Shown one piece after another: positions 47,831 to 59,113 of a stretch of 64,000 nt of DNA. The translations under genes and the position numbers were made by a program. The first letter of the stretch is position 1, and every line of letters starts with the position of its first letter. Source of the stretch: Gentiana macrophylla (Eukaryota > Streptophyta > Magnoliopsida > Gentianales > Gentianaceae); NCBI GenBank assembly GCA_026214975.1, contig CM047806.1, forward strand, positions 6,175,822 through 6,239,821, read 5' to 3'. The notes beneath the pieces were generated by a model. The model was not told where the DNA came from. It saw nothing but the letters and a program-made list of their open reading frames with translations, and did no database searches.

Positions 47831-49296
47831 TGTAGTCATGTAAATATCAGAAATAGACAAAAGTCCCAAAGTTGAAGAAAATAAAAGGAAGACTTACAGC
47901 TCGGTTGCTTTTCATGAAGAAGTCATGCAGCTCTTCCGGAGTCATGGCTTCCATCTCTGCAACACTCATTCTAGGGATCGGGTCGGAGACTCCATGCCTC
48001 AGAGTGAATAAAAATCCTACATAAAACTCGAACATCCTCATCAAGTTCCAGATAAGCACCCGGACCAGCCGTCTCGATGTCGGCAAAAGGATATAGAGAA
48101 TGCAGGTTTCGAGTTGCGACGTCGGGGTTAACTCTCTCGATAATCCTACTGTCGTTTGGGACATCAGAGTCGAGCCTATCATGCCATTTTCTAGGCCTCT
48201 TAAACCAAGTGTGGATATCAACGTTCTCTAATCCGTGACGGATAAAGAAAAAAATGAGGCTTCCACTCGCCCTAAGACGAGGTCACTCTTCTCACAAATT
48301 CCGAGACCAGAGGACGCCTCTGGAATGTATACCAGCCCGCATCTTGCATGCCTTGGATTGCATAGTATTGCCGGAACATCCGGACCGTGAACTCGACTTT
48401 GGCGATCCGACACGCCAACACAAATCCTATAACGCTCCTTATTCCATTTGGAACGAGTTGTGGAACGCTGATCTGGTAGTGGCGAAGGATTTCTATGAAG
48501 GCCGGGTAGAAGGGAAACCTCAATCCCTCTTTAAATTGCGCCTCATAGATGGCACAGAACCTAGGGGGAGGGTCACAGGCGTATTGAAATCGACCATGTG
48601 ACACTTTGATGTTTTCGGATGAGTATGGAATGCCGTATCTTAGACAGACGGCTTTGGCTTTTTCCTGAGTCAGATTGGATATACAACCGTATGGTCCTTG
48701 ACCCTTCATCCTTGTTTGGCGTTTGCCAGCATGTCGAGAAGATGATTCTTCTTCTCCTCCTCCTTCTTCTTCTCCGGCAACTCTCTCACCGGAAGCAGGC
48801 TGTTGCTCGGAAACTGTTCTCTCCGTCGATTCCTCTTCTACCGCAACAAATTCGTCTTTATTTTGAGAGTCACTATCACTACTAGACATGGGAATGGGGA
48901 GAGTACAAGAAATAAAAGACAAAGAAAGAATTTGAGTAAGGTTAGGGCTTACTTGCGATTAGGGAGTAAAACAGAGAAAAAGAATGACAAATGAGAGACT
49001 TCAAAGCTTCAGACTCCTTTTATGTTCCTCAATCTTGCAAATGATTTGAAAGGGCAGGGTTTGGGGGCAGTTATAGGTTTTGAAACACGGTAATCAAGGA
49101 TAGTGGGCCGGTAAAAACGCTTCGTTTCCTGCACCCATTAATGCTGACAGTGTGACGTCATCTTACGACAGCCTACACCGGCCAGAAAGACAGCTGTACA
49201 ACCGCCTAAAGAAGACCTCGTATCGAAAAGATAATTCAAATTTTCAGATCCGACCTCAGCATACGGTATGAGCTTCACTCCGATCTGGGGGGCTTA

Positions 49297-49824
49297 TGAC
49301 GATATGGGATTTCACCCCTCCACGTGGAATTATCTAATTGGTCCAGCTGGCGTGTGGAAAAGTCTAAGTTTATCATCCGCATCGGATCGAATACGAGACG
49401 CATCAGTGATTACCATGGCAGCCAGCAGATCTCGCAAGTGTCCCATCTCGAACATCCATGTCGGTGTCTTACGAGTCGATACCTGGGTCCCAACCCAGGT
49501 TCCTAAGCCCAATGTCCAGAGGGTTACTTGGGCAAGGAGCAAGGCCCAGTAAGGGTTATTTATGTCAATAGAACAAACCGCCCTAAGTTTAGGGCAGAAG
49601 AAGGACATGTGCCTATAAATACATTATTCCAGGAACTACGTAAGGCTTGATTCCTGGGACATTACACAGGATACGTAGGCAATCCAAGATACATTCTTGG
49701 ACTCAGCCATAAAACACCAAAAACACCATCTTTACTACAGTTCTAGCCGTTCGATCCCTTTTCAGCTCACCCTTAGTTTACACGTGGCCTTGATAATCCG
49801 GTGGTGCATTATTTAGCATCATCA
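49297..49824 (+). repeat. 3' LTR of gypsy element
   Basis: It is 528 bp, equal in length to the 5' LTR, with about 19 substitutions by eye and no gap. A G-rich polypurine-like CTGGGGGGCTTA directly precedes it (49284-49295). Confidence 0.92.
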
Positions 49825-49829
49825 CACCT

Positions 49830-50670
49830 ATATAGCTTCATCTGAACCATACAGTTTGATTGAACAGTGTGGTCCAGATGAAATCACATAAATGTCTCTG
49901 CATATGGGAGTCTCCACCCAAAAATTTCCCGTATATAGTTGTGTGTGCCAAATGTTTCACACCTTTTGAAAAGGTAATGGAACAATAACACACAATGGCC
50001 GAACGAGAAATTTTATTCCAACTTATTTCAAGTATAAGATTCAGAATAACACATAAATTAACATAAACATTAACACAATATCAAAAACAAGAAAGAACAC
50101 AACAATTAAACATGTTTTTGGTGTTGTGCCGACTTTACCAGAGACAGAAAGATGAACTTTAATCATGCAGAGAGATATTCAATGATACGCTCTGTCTAGG
50201 TTACAATAAACGCTGAATATTTCTAGCCTTGAGATCTAAACTCTGACCACCATAATTAAACATTGTGCAATCTTAGAAATATCACAAATGTGATTTCTTA
50301 GAGCTCAGCTGAAACCACCACATGCAACCAAAACTCAGGGTCAAAGCTAATTCATACGTGTTTAACAGACTTCAGTAGAGACTACTAGGCTGATTATAGA
50401 ACTTAAGTGAACACTAGACTTGACACCTCAACACTCAGTTGACCATCGCTTAACTAAGCCTTCCAGATTCTTAGTATCTGATAGATTCACGTTTAAAGAT
50501 TAAATAAAATTATTTTGGGTGGACTATATTAAGATAAATTATTGTGTTTGACTGAATTATATAAAAAAAATTATTGTACCAAAAATAACAGCCGGCCGCC
50601 CTAGCTATAAGCCCACCCACAACAAGTACCAAATATATGCATGCACTAAACTCTTAACATTGTTTTGCAG
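49830..50670 (+). other. Host segment between gypsy 3' LTR and next P450 block
   Basis: No gene was recognised. It ends CTCTTAACATTGTTTTGCAG directly before the P450 codons TTCTTTCTAGGC. That tail resembles the P450 exon sequence before the SINE (CTCTTACCATTGC, 19780-19792). It is either a genuine splice acceptor or a target duplication. Confidence 0.4.
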
Positions 50671-51102
50671 GTTCTTTCTAGGCATGAACAATCCGGAGAG
50701 AATCGCGAAACTCGTAGATCATTTCGACAGCATTTCATTAGGTATGCATAATGCATTCAATCTTGTTGAATTTCCCAGGAACCATTTTTCATCGTGCAAA
50801 TAAGTCGGCAGACGCCATTCGCAATGAGCTGAAAATGTGATCAGAGAAAAGGAGGATTTAATGGCTGCCGCCGCCGCCGGAGCAGCTCCGATGCAAGATT
50901 TACTGTCCCACATGATACGTGCGAGTAGTAGCGGTGGTCCCACAGCAGATCAGGAAAAGGAAAGCATGCAAGAAAGTGTACTTGCAGATAAGATGATGGG
51001 GTTGCTTGTCGCCGGATACAGCACGGTGGCCGCTACAATTACTTTCTTCATGAAGAATGTTGGTGAGAGACCTGACATTTATTTACGATAAAATACGCAC
51101 AG

Positions 51103-52260
51103 GTAATTAATACTTATCCCCTAAAAACTAAAAAACTAAAAGCTACTAATACAACTTCGAGTTATTTGTATGTCTTTTCATACTTCAAAACGTACAAAAA
51201 CTTTATACACAATATTTTTTTCCCGCTTTTGTCTTTTAAATTTAAAATTTTTTTTTTCGCACATATTGATCGAATTTTTTTTTTTTTTTTGAGAAAAATA
51301 TTGATCGAATTTTAAGAAGAATGTTAGAAGTTTTCTACTTTAATTATAGTTGAAAGTATTTCTGACCGATATTAATTAGTATTAAACATTTTAAATCTGA
51401 CTCAAATTGGTTTAAATAATTAGAATTTTATCACTCGAGTTACAGGCAAATTTTGTACTCATTTCGATCTTTATTAATCAATTGAATCGTCAATATTTTA
51501 TTTCTTTCTTATGGGATGTTCCTGTATTTCTAAAACAACGTTTATTATTCATTTTTCCTCATTCTACTCTTATTTATTTGTAGGTGAGAGATTAAAAGGA
51601 ATCGTTACATTGATTATGTCTAATGATTTTGTTAGTCAGTTTACTGTTAAAGTCAGAATATTTAAAAAAAAAAAAAAAAGTAAAGTCAGAATATTAAATC
51701 AAATATGTCTGATTTTGATAAATTGTTCACTTAAATAGGAACAAAGGAAGTATACTTTAGAGAATGGTTTGTTCTTATTTAACTGAGTGAGCTGTCAAGG
51801 TCACACGTAATAAAAAAGTGAATTAATACTTTGGTTTTAATGTTTAAATCACTAGAAAGTATTTAAATATAATTAATTTAGCATTCATTTTAATCTCTTA
51901 CTACTACTACTAATAAATTTGGGGTAAGATGAGAAAAAATAATAATATATTGCCTTGAAAATGTAACAACATCAATGAAATATAATTTTTTTTTTGTCAA
52001 CTACATCGGTTAATAAATAACGGAGAGAGTGATAGTTGTCTTTATTCTCAATATTCATTGGAACAAAAATTAAAATGATTTAATCATGTGTAAATCTGAA
52101 TATATATTAAAAATAACTGGAGTGAAAAAAATAAAAAATAATAGGAGTGACAGGGCATAACTCTTAATTTTTGTGGAAAAAAAGAGACTCCACATGATAC
52201 TCATCAATTTCATGTAGAATCACTTTTGCTAATTGCTAAAGACATTAACATTAACAACAG
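51103..52260 (+). other. Intron-like spacer in P450 pseudogene
   Basis: The sequence begins GTAATT and ends ACAACAG before AGCAAATGGAG, so it corresponds to intron 2 of the intact paralogue. It is AT-rich with T and A homopolymers and no inserted gene. The ORF at 51511-51738 is chance. Confidence 0.55.
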
Positions 52261-52700
52261 AGCAAATGGAGATAGCAGCAAGCAAGAAGCCTGGAGAATT
52301 ACTACGGTGGGAAGACATGCAAAAGATGAAATATTCTTAGAATGTTATATGTGAGACGATGAGATTTTATCCTCCTCTTCAAGGCATGTTTCGAGAAGTC
52401 TTGACTGAGTTTAATTATGCTGGTTACACCATTCCAAAAGGATGGAAGGTAAGTATTTCATGAACCTAGTTATCCTAATTAGTGAAAACATTCCATACAA
52501 AAGAACATTTAAATTGATAATAAACGGTTGATGTGTTTCTGTCTTTTTCGTTTTTATACCTTTTAATAAAACCGTTTTATGTCCACACACCTTCTACGTA
52601 ATTTCTTCTCTTATAGGTGTTTTGGACTGTCAACTCGACACAAATGAACCCTACATATTTTCAGAAACGCAGAAAAATTTGATCCTTCGAGATATGAATG

Positions 52701-55176
52701 ATATTAATTGATGATCTTATAAAGTAACGAATGTCAATTTTGACTTTCCTCCCCGTGAAAAGAATTTTGGATAGAAACATCACACCACTGACTCTTCTCC
52801 TCCTAATCTAGGAGAAACATCAATGTCATTAATTTTCTTTATCGCGAAAAAATAATCCAAAAAATATGTGGCTTGAGGTGATTTTTTTGTACCTGAAACA
52901 ATCGTAATTCCCTAAATTATATCATGATGCGAATATAATCCGCCTATTATTAATTTGCTAGTATTTGTATGACCAATTATTGAGACAAATTTATAGAATG
53001 TTGTAACAAGTATTAACTTACTATATGTTTTTATTTCTACAAATTTTCACTTAGTAGAGATTTACACGGTGAAAAATGGTATAAATCAAACAAATATGAT
53101 GTACGTAGTATTATATGTTTGGTATATCTTGCTTACAACAATTATACCATAAAATATATCGACGTACCACTGATTGATCATAACTAGTAGCACCCACCAT
53201 ATGCCGTTTTGTTGTCGTGCATATGAAATCTCTCTTTTTTTTTTTTCTTTTCTTTTCAGATTAATTTATATTGTAACAATAAACGAGACATCAAATAACA
53301 ATAAATATAACTGTTCCGCTTATTCAGATAAACTAAAGCTATCCATACATCTACCTTTAGACGAAGACTTTATTGAATCAAACTTGACTAGTACTACAAC
53401 TACAGCACTTTTTTTTAGTGGGGGGTCTAAAAACATTAATGAAAGGACTATGGAAATTTAGGTATAGAATATGACGTTTATGTGTTGACAATAATATGCT
53501 AACAAATTATCAATACTCAATTGTAAGGATGTACTAATACGAATAACTATTTGATGGACCGTGTCAACATAGCCATGAAGTCTTATTTATTTATTTAATT
53601 TGTTTTTCATTTTATCACATAGCCATGAAGTCGTCTTTTTTTAATTTTTATTTTTTATTTTTAGATAAGGTAATAGCCACGAAGTCTTGGTAAACCAAAA
53701 TTGAACGACAACAACGAGACCAAGTATTTCATACGAACAATTCATTCTGTTGGTCAAACGCACAGTTGTGACTAGAGCTATTAAAGAGCCGAGTTGAGTC
53801 AAGTACTATCTATTATTTAAGTTCGTTCTTGTTTAGTTCTTGGGTTTGTTTGTAGCTATTCGTTTAATAAATAGTCAAAAAGTTAAGTTTAAATTTGGTT
53901 CGTTTATGTTCACGAGTTTGTAAGTGGTCATTCGTTTGAAAAACAAACAAAAAATTATGTTCAACCTCAACTAATTTGAAAGACATATTGTTGGAGCCCG
54001 TGTTCAAATCGGCTCATTAAACCTACATTTAACTTTCAGCTCGAGTGCACGTGGTCTAGTTAATTAAGGTATTGAAAAATCAAATCAAAGGCGTGGATAA
54101 CAAACTATAAAACAATTAGAACAAAAAGGATTCGAAGAATTCAATAAATGGTATTAGGGCTAGATAATCAAGTTGCGAATATAATCAAACATTCACGAGC
54201 CACACTCATATTCGTTTGTTTTGGAAACAATCTTATAATCATTTCCAAGCATTCTTACTTAATTTAAGGTAATAAACGAACGATCACAAACGCTAAGGTC
54301 GGATTAGAACACGAGATTATTTATAATGGATTCGATCTGTTCGTTAACAACTCTAGTTACGGCGAGATTTTGATGAAAAATATGTGAGTACACATATCAT
54401 GTTTCACATAATTTTTGGTAACATATTTTTGGTACATGTCAGGCTTTGTTTTAAATGAAATTAAACATTTGAAATGAGACCTCTTTTATATATCACATAA
54501 AATAGTAGCAAAATGGTATTGCATCCAACATTTAATGTTATGCATCGTCACTTTTTGTCTTTGGATCAAATGGCATATGGGGTCACATGATAATTAAATT
54601 AGGAGTTGCAATAATAGTATATTTTCAATATTTGATATCAAGCTTATATATTATAAGAATAAAATGAATACACTTAGGAGAATATAATAGATATTTAGAA
54701 TATGTTTGTGATATCAAAGCTTATACATATAATGTAAATAATTAAAACGAGTAAACATAAAAGTACAATAGTTACTTTTTTACATTATTATTTAAAATAG
54801 GCTAATTTGTTGCTCGTTCCTGTGATGTTTGAGTTAGAATCATAGATATATCATATTGCATAGTCACAACACTTTGTATAATAATTGACAGTTTATATGA
54901 ATAAATTTCATTCAATAATGACATGTCACTTGATATTATATCACTTATTATGATAAACTATTGTTATAAACCGTATAGAGTAGTATTGATATCCCGACAG
55001 AATAATCACAATCACCAGTCATTTGGTCTGAATGCAATCACCACCGGTACGGTGTGGGAAAAATGTATTTACTCCTTATGATATATTGATTGATTTAAAT
55101 GTCATCACAATCAATATCGTAGAAGTTTGATAAGTCAACTGTAAATATAATTTTGTTGTGTGGAATATCAATTAAC
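52701..55176. other. Intergenic region between P450 pseudogene and intact P450
   Basis: This is mostly AT-rich. A dispersed repeat of the 'GTTCGTTTAATAAA' class (about 53775-54360, with CGAGTT, TTCGTTTG and AACAAACAAA motifs) resembles non-autonomous hAT/Mutator-like repeats. TSDs were not resolved. No ORF with recognisable similarity was found; the frame at 53174-53461 is low complexity. Confidence 0.4.
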
Positions 55177-55186
55177 TATATAAATA
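55177..55186 (+). promoter_or_regulatory. TATA box of intact P450 gene
   Basis: TATATAAATA lies 107 bp before the ATG at 55293, a normal spacing for a plant gene with a 70-80 nt leader. Confidence 0.55.
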
Positions 55187-55292
55187 TAAAATATTCATTC
55201 ATGGACTTTCAAAATGGGAATGCTAAGATGTTAGCTATAAAATAGATAATTGAGTGGCATCAAATTCAACAAAGCCTACCCAACCAAAAACA

Positions 55293-58200
55293 ATGGAGAT
55301 GTTAGCTCTAAACGTCACTTTAGCAATCATTATTTTCACATCCCTTCTCACCTTCTTTCTTTTCCGACGAAAATCCAACACCAATGGCACCGGAAAACTT
55401 CCTCCAGGAAGCTTCGGATGGCCGTTCATGGGAGAAACCATCGAGTTTCTGTTCGGTAAGCCGGAAATATTCGTCGGAGAGAGGATGAGAAAGTACTCTC
55501 CGGACATTTTCAAGACGAAAATACTCGGTGAAAAAACTGCTGTGATTTGCGGACCAAATGGTCATAAATTTCTTTTCTCTAATGAGCAAAAATATTTTAC
55601 TGCGTTCCGTCCTCATGCTATGCAATATCTTTTCCGATCATACAAAACCAAAGCGGCACCTCCACCTCCTTCTCCGGCCGAATTAAACCCCAAAAACGAC
55701 GAGTCTAAGGCCATCCGGCAACCGGGTTTTTTCAAGCCAGAAGCTTTGGCCAGGTATCAAATAATTTTGTATCATTTTTTTTTTAACCCTTTTTGTTTTG
55801 GGGCAAAATGATACCAATGGATACGTATATTCATATTAAACCAAATGTCATTTTTTAGAGAAAAATATCCATTTTATGATGGGCTAATTTCTTAGAAAAA
55901 TGGTGTTTCACCTCTACTTTAGTTTTGGAACATGAAATTTCTTTTCAAAAGTCATTTTATATCAAACAAGTCAAATTTTGAATCAAAACATTTTTTTTTT
56001 AAATTTTGAAAGAGATTTATTTGATTCTCCATAAGTGAGAAAAAAAACTCTCCTCATATAAAAATTTGAAAAGAATAGTGTTTTCGTGCCATAAGTTTCT
56101 TCATTATTATATTTTTTCAACCGGTACTCACCATCCCGACCCAAAGACGACCAACTAAAAAATGATTCTATTAGAATTTTTTATCATGATGACTGCAAAT
56201 GGGATAGCTAAGGTGGTTGTAGTGGCCCCTTTTTTTTACGCATGAATTTTGACAAAGTCTAAAAAATATGGGTTGGAGAAATAAAATATACGTGTAGTGA
56301 CTTTGTTTTCTTACCACTGCTCATAATGAGTTTCATCCATTGTATCTAAAAGTAGATAGTCTTGTGGGGTCTCTTCTATTTTCAGCTCAAATATAAGGGT
56401 TATTATAGTAAATTTTGAAAATACTTTGTAATTATGTGAGATCTTACTTAACATATGGGCCAATACTTGTATTTGGATTGGATTTCACCCAAGGCCACTA
56501 TAGTGGCTCTTAATTCGGAAGAGCGAGGGTTCGGGTTCGAATCACGATAAAAACGAAAAAATATGCGTACAATATTTTGTATCCGTAAAAATAAAATAAA
56601 AAGGGATAGCTGATGAGATGGCTAAGTTTTAATTATGTAGGTTTGTTACAAGAGAGGTAGTCCTTTTCCTCCCACTCTAATAATTGCTTAGTCAAAAAGT
56701 TTGGATGACTCCTTTTCCTCCCACTCTAAAAATTGCTTAGTCAAAATTTTCCATAGGCTTTTATATCATGATATGAGTAGTGGCTTCTTAGGAATTTGAG
56801 AATTAAAGCCTAATGAAACAAAAGCTTCTACAACGGTTTCTAAAGTTGATTCTTGCATGCTTGCTTACTTAATTTGAAGAGTTGTACTGTGTTGATAAAT
56901 TTGGACCACACACTTTAAATTCAAGTTAAAACTGCATTTTCTAGATTCATCTGTATGTTTTACTCAACAAATGAAGTAAGTAGAAAAGAATTTTCCGGTT
57001 TCTAAACAAGGAAGCTATCGATAAAGTCGTTGGTAAAATGTAATGGAAAAAGAAGTTATTACTCATGCTTTGTTTTAAACCAAAATTTATTTTATATATA
57101 TATAAACTTGCTAATTTGTAATTAGTGATCCACTATGTTTGTCATAGACCAATTGTTTTTATGTATTGACTTATGATATTTGTGTATTATCAACCGGTCG
57201 TCTAAAACTAAATACATAAATCCAAATTTGAAGAACAGAAAATCTAATAAATTTCTTACTCGTATTTTACAGGTACTTAGGGAAAATGGAATCCATATCA
57301 GGTGAGCTTCTTCAAAGTCACTGGTCCGATAAAGATGAAGTCAAAGTCTTCCCTCTAGCAAAAATCGTCACTTTAACCCTAGCTTGTAGATTCTTTCTTG
57401 GAATTGACAATCCCGAACGAATAGCAAAACTCGTCAATCATTTTGATGATATAACAATCGGTATGCATTCGATTATGCTGAATATTCCAGGGACGATATT
57501 TTACCGTGCAAATAAGGCAGCAGCCGCCATCCGGAAGGAGCTCCGCCTTGTGATTAATGAAAAGAAGGAAGCTATGGCAGCCGGAGGTCCGATGATGGAT
57601 ATATTGTCACACATGATTGTAACACCTAATCCGGCGGGGAATAGGATGGCGGAAGATGAAATTGCCGATAAGATCATGGGGTTGCTTGTTGCAGGATATA
57701 GTACGGTGGCGACTACGATTACTTTCTTCATGAAGTATGTAGGCCAGAATCCAGATGTTTACGATAAAATACGGACGGGTAAGTGTTTCATATAATTTAA
57801 AACGTAAAAAATGTACTTATACTAATTTTATTGCTTAATTATGTGGTGAAATTTTCTTACTATATATTTATAATTAGGTGACATTTGACAGTAATGTTGT
57901 AAAATTAACACATAGTAGATGTAAAATCTGGAATGAACTCCAAGGCCCACATATATCAAAACGGAAAACACTTTCAAATCTCTATCAGAATACATTGAAT
58001 GAGCTCCAATTTCGTTGTGGTAAATTAACAGATAATATGCAACATATATATTTTTTTATATTGACACATGTGCATAATGAAATGTAATTCAAAGGAACAT
58101 CTTATTGGTCATGTATTTAATTTGTCTAATAGAAAATTGACATACAAGAAAAGTAGTTGGGGGGGACATTCCTAAAAGACCAATGGTCACAATTATGCAA

Positions 58201-58846
58201 TTTTCTAATACAATTAGTCACACCTAATAACAATTAATATTCAACGACTTTCAGAGCAAATGGAGATAGCCGCTAGCAAGAATCCCGGCGAAATTTTGCA
58301 ATGGGAAGACATGCAGAAGATGAAATATTCTTGGAATGTTGTTTGTGAGACAATGAGATTCAATCCTCCCCTCCAAGGCACGTTTCGAGAAGTCTTGACA
58401 GAATTTAACTACGCTGGTTATACTGTTCCAAAAGGATGGAAGGTATACGTTTTACCACAATATCAGCCGTCATAACATTCGTTGTTTTCCATAGTTTATC
58501 ATGCATACACAAGACTAACTTGATTTTTTTTGAATATTTATTTATATAGGTGTATTGGACTGTCAGCACGACGAATATGAACCCAATATATTTCAAGAAT
58601 CCTGAGAAATTTGATCCTTCAAGATACGACGGAGGAGAATCTCCGGCTCCATACACGTACGTTCCGTTTGGAGGAGGACCAAGATTGTGCCCCGGAAAAG
58701 AGTATGCACGGCTAGCCATTCTTGCTTTTGTTCACAATGCTGTAAAGAATTACAAATGGGAGGTTTTGTTTCCGGAGGAAAAGGTCATCGGTGATATGAT
58801 GCCAACCCCAGAAAAAGGACTTCCAATTCGTCTACATCATCCCTAA
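55293..58846 (+). CDS. CYP716: CYP716-family cytochrome P450 monooxygenase, 4 exons, 483 aa
   Basis: Exons 55293-55753, 57273-57778, 58255-58442 and 58550-58846 join in phase with GT-AG introns to 1,452 nt. It is probably an ER-anchored, heme-thiolate monooxygenase oxidising a triterpene scaffold, as CYP716A relatives do for beta-amyrin; the substrate is not readable. Residues 3-24 form a hydrophobic anchor, then [20 protein letters not shown]. The I-helix is AGYSTVAT at 294-301, with Ser-Thr in place of the usual Asp/Glu-Thr, as in several CYP716 subfamilies. E354-x-x-R357 is in the K-helix, then FDPSRYD. The heme loop [12 protein letters not shown] carries Cys432. The length is normal for the family. 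The ATG at 55293 ([10 protein letters not shown]) is chosen because upstream in-frame codons lack an ATG. Confidence 0.9.
55754..57272 (+). other. Intron 1 of intact P450 (1,519 bp)
   Basis: A GTATCA donor and a TTTTACAG acceptor bound it. It contains SINE-like pieces (56200-56640). The short duplicate CTCCTTTTCCTCCCACTCTAA is at about 56660 and 56710. No coding was found. Confidence 0.7.
56205..56600 (+). mobile_element. SINE-like sequence in P450 intron, possibly interrupted
   Basis: An A-box-like GATAGCTAAGGTGGTTGTAG (about 56212-56231) and a B-box GGTTCGAATCA (about 56534-56544) are each typical of tRNA-derived SINEs, but they are about 320 bp apart. GTAGTGGCC and TATAGTGGCT flank the intervening stretch, as if a small insertion split one SINE. 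Confidence 0.4.
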
Positions 58847-59113
58847 TTTAATTTATCTTGTAATATACAAAAATAATAGCTAGGTTTACGGCATATATAT
58901 ATTTACATAAAATATACATAACTTATCAATCAATGGAATTGATAATTTTTTCTTATTGGCTTTTTTTCTTTTCTATTTTATTTAAATATATGGACCAAAT
59001 CATTTTACTCAATAGTGAGAAAGAAGTATTCATTGACTTTTGTGGTTGGAAAACGTAAATGATTTGTTATAGTATGCATAAAGCAAGCCAGCCTGATAGG
59101 TTAATTATATGAG

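Larger units (their letters stand above)
36991..47837 (-). mobile_element. CACTA (En/Spm) transposon
   Basis: The left terminus is CACTACAAGAAAAC (36991). The right terminus is GTTTTCTTGTAGT followed by C, one base off a perfect CACTA end. Counting the TIR from CTACAAG gives TCA on both sides (36990-36992 and 47836-47838), a 3-bp TSD as expected for CACTA elements. Both subterminal regions carry many copies of a GCACGTCGTAA motif. Two minus-strand genes are present: a TNPD-type transposase (broken) and a TNPA-like gene (intact). It sits in the intron of the gypsy antisense ORF. Confidence 0.9.
36313..48889 (-). pseudogene. Antisense additional ORF of gypsy element (gypsy-type transposon domain)
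   Basis: Exon 1 runs from ATG 48889 (MSSSDSDSQNKDEF) to about 47897. It contains LTQEKAKAVCLRYGIP and CAIYEAQFKEGLRFPFYPAF, then RHYQISVPQLVPNGIRSVIG, the pattern of the 'putative gypsy type transposon' domain found antisense in Tat elements. A GTAAGT donor at about 47897 and a TCTCTGCAG acceptor at 36973 define an intron that now holds the CACTA element. Exon 2 (36973-36313) encodes a coiled coil (EEQKETIARLTSDIEKQKAK) and a C-terminus with LSLLMSQAMKGGFSNAL. A frameshift near 48270 and two in-frame stops break it. Function unknown; nucleic-acid packaging or silencing roles are only speculation. Confidence 0.75.
20362..49824 (+). mobile_element. Tat-lineage Ty3/gypsy retrotransposon with nested insertions
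   Basis: The LTRs are 528 bp each (20362-20889, 49297-49824) and bounded by TGACGATATG and GCATCATCA. A perfect 5-bp TSD CACCT is at 20357-20361 and 49825-49829. The order is gag, protease, RT, RNase H, a second RNase H, integrase, tandem repeats, an antisense ORF and the 3' LTR. The second RNase H and the antisense gypsy-type ORF place it in the Tat group (Ogre/Retand-like). Two insertions account for 19.9 kb, leaving an element of about 9.5 kb. Every ORF carries stops or frameshifts, so it is non-autonomous now. Counting by eye gives about 19 substitutions and no indel between the LTRs. Confidence 0.9.
19216..52700 (+). pseudogene. CYP716-family cytochrome P450 pseudogene, split by nested transposons
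   Basis: Four blocks align with the intact paralogue at 55293-58846: 19216-19792 ([38 protein letters not shown]), 50671-51102 ([32 protein letters not shown]), 52261-52448 (EMAASK-like start, [16 protein letters not shown]) and 52617-52700 (TVNSTQMNPTYF). The start ATG is in a GCCATGG context. Damage includes a 14-bp insertion at about 19472 that shifts the frame, a SINE at 19793 and the 29.5-kb gypsy element. There are further frameshifts near 50760, 50835 and 51080, a TGG-to-TAG stop at 52340 and a 1-nt insertion at 52670. The heme-binding exon (FGGGPRxCPG) is missing. Unlike the paralogue, it has no intron at the 'LAR|F' site. Confidence 0.85.

Noticed and set aside
51511..51738. 75-codon ORF between pseudogene exons
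   Set aside because: It is in an AT-rich intron remnant with homopolymers and has no similarity to P450.
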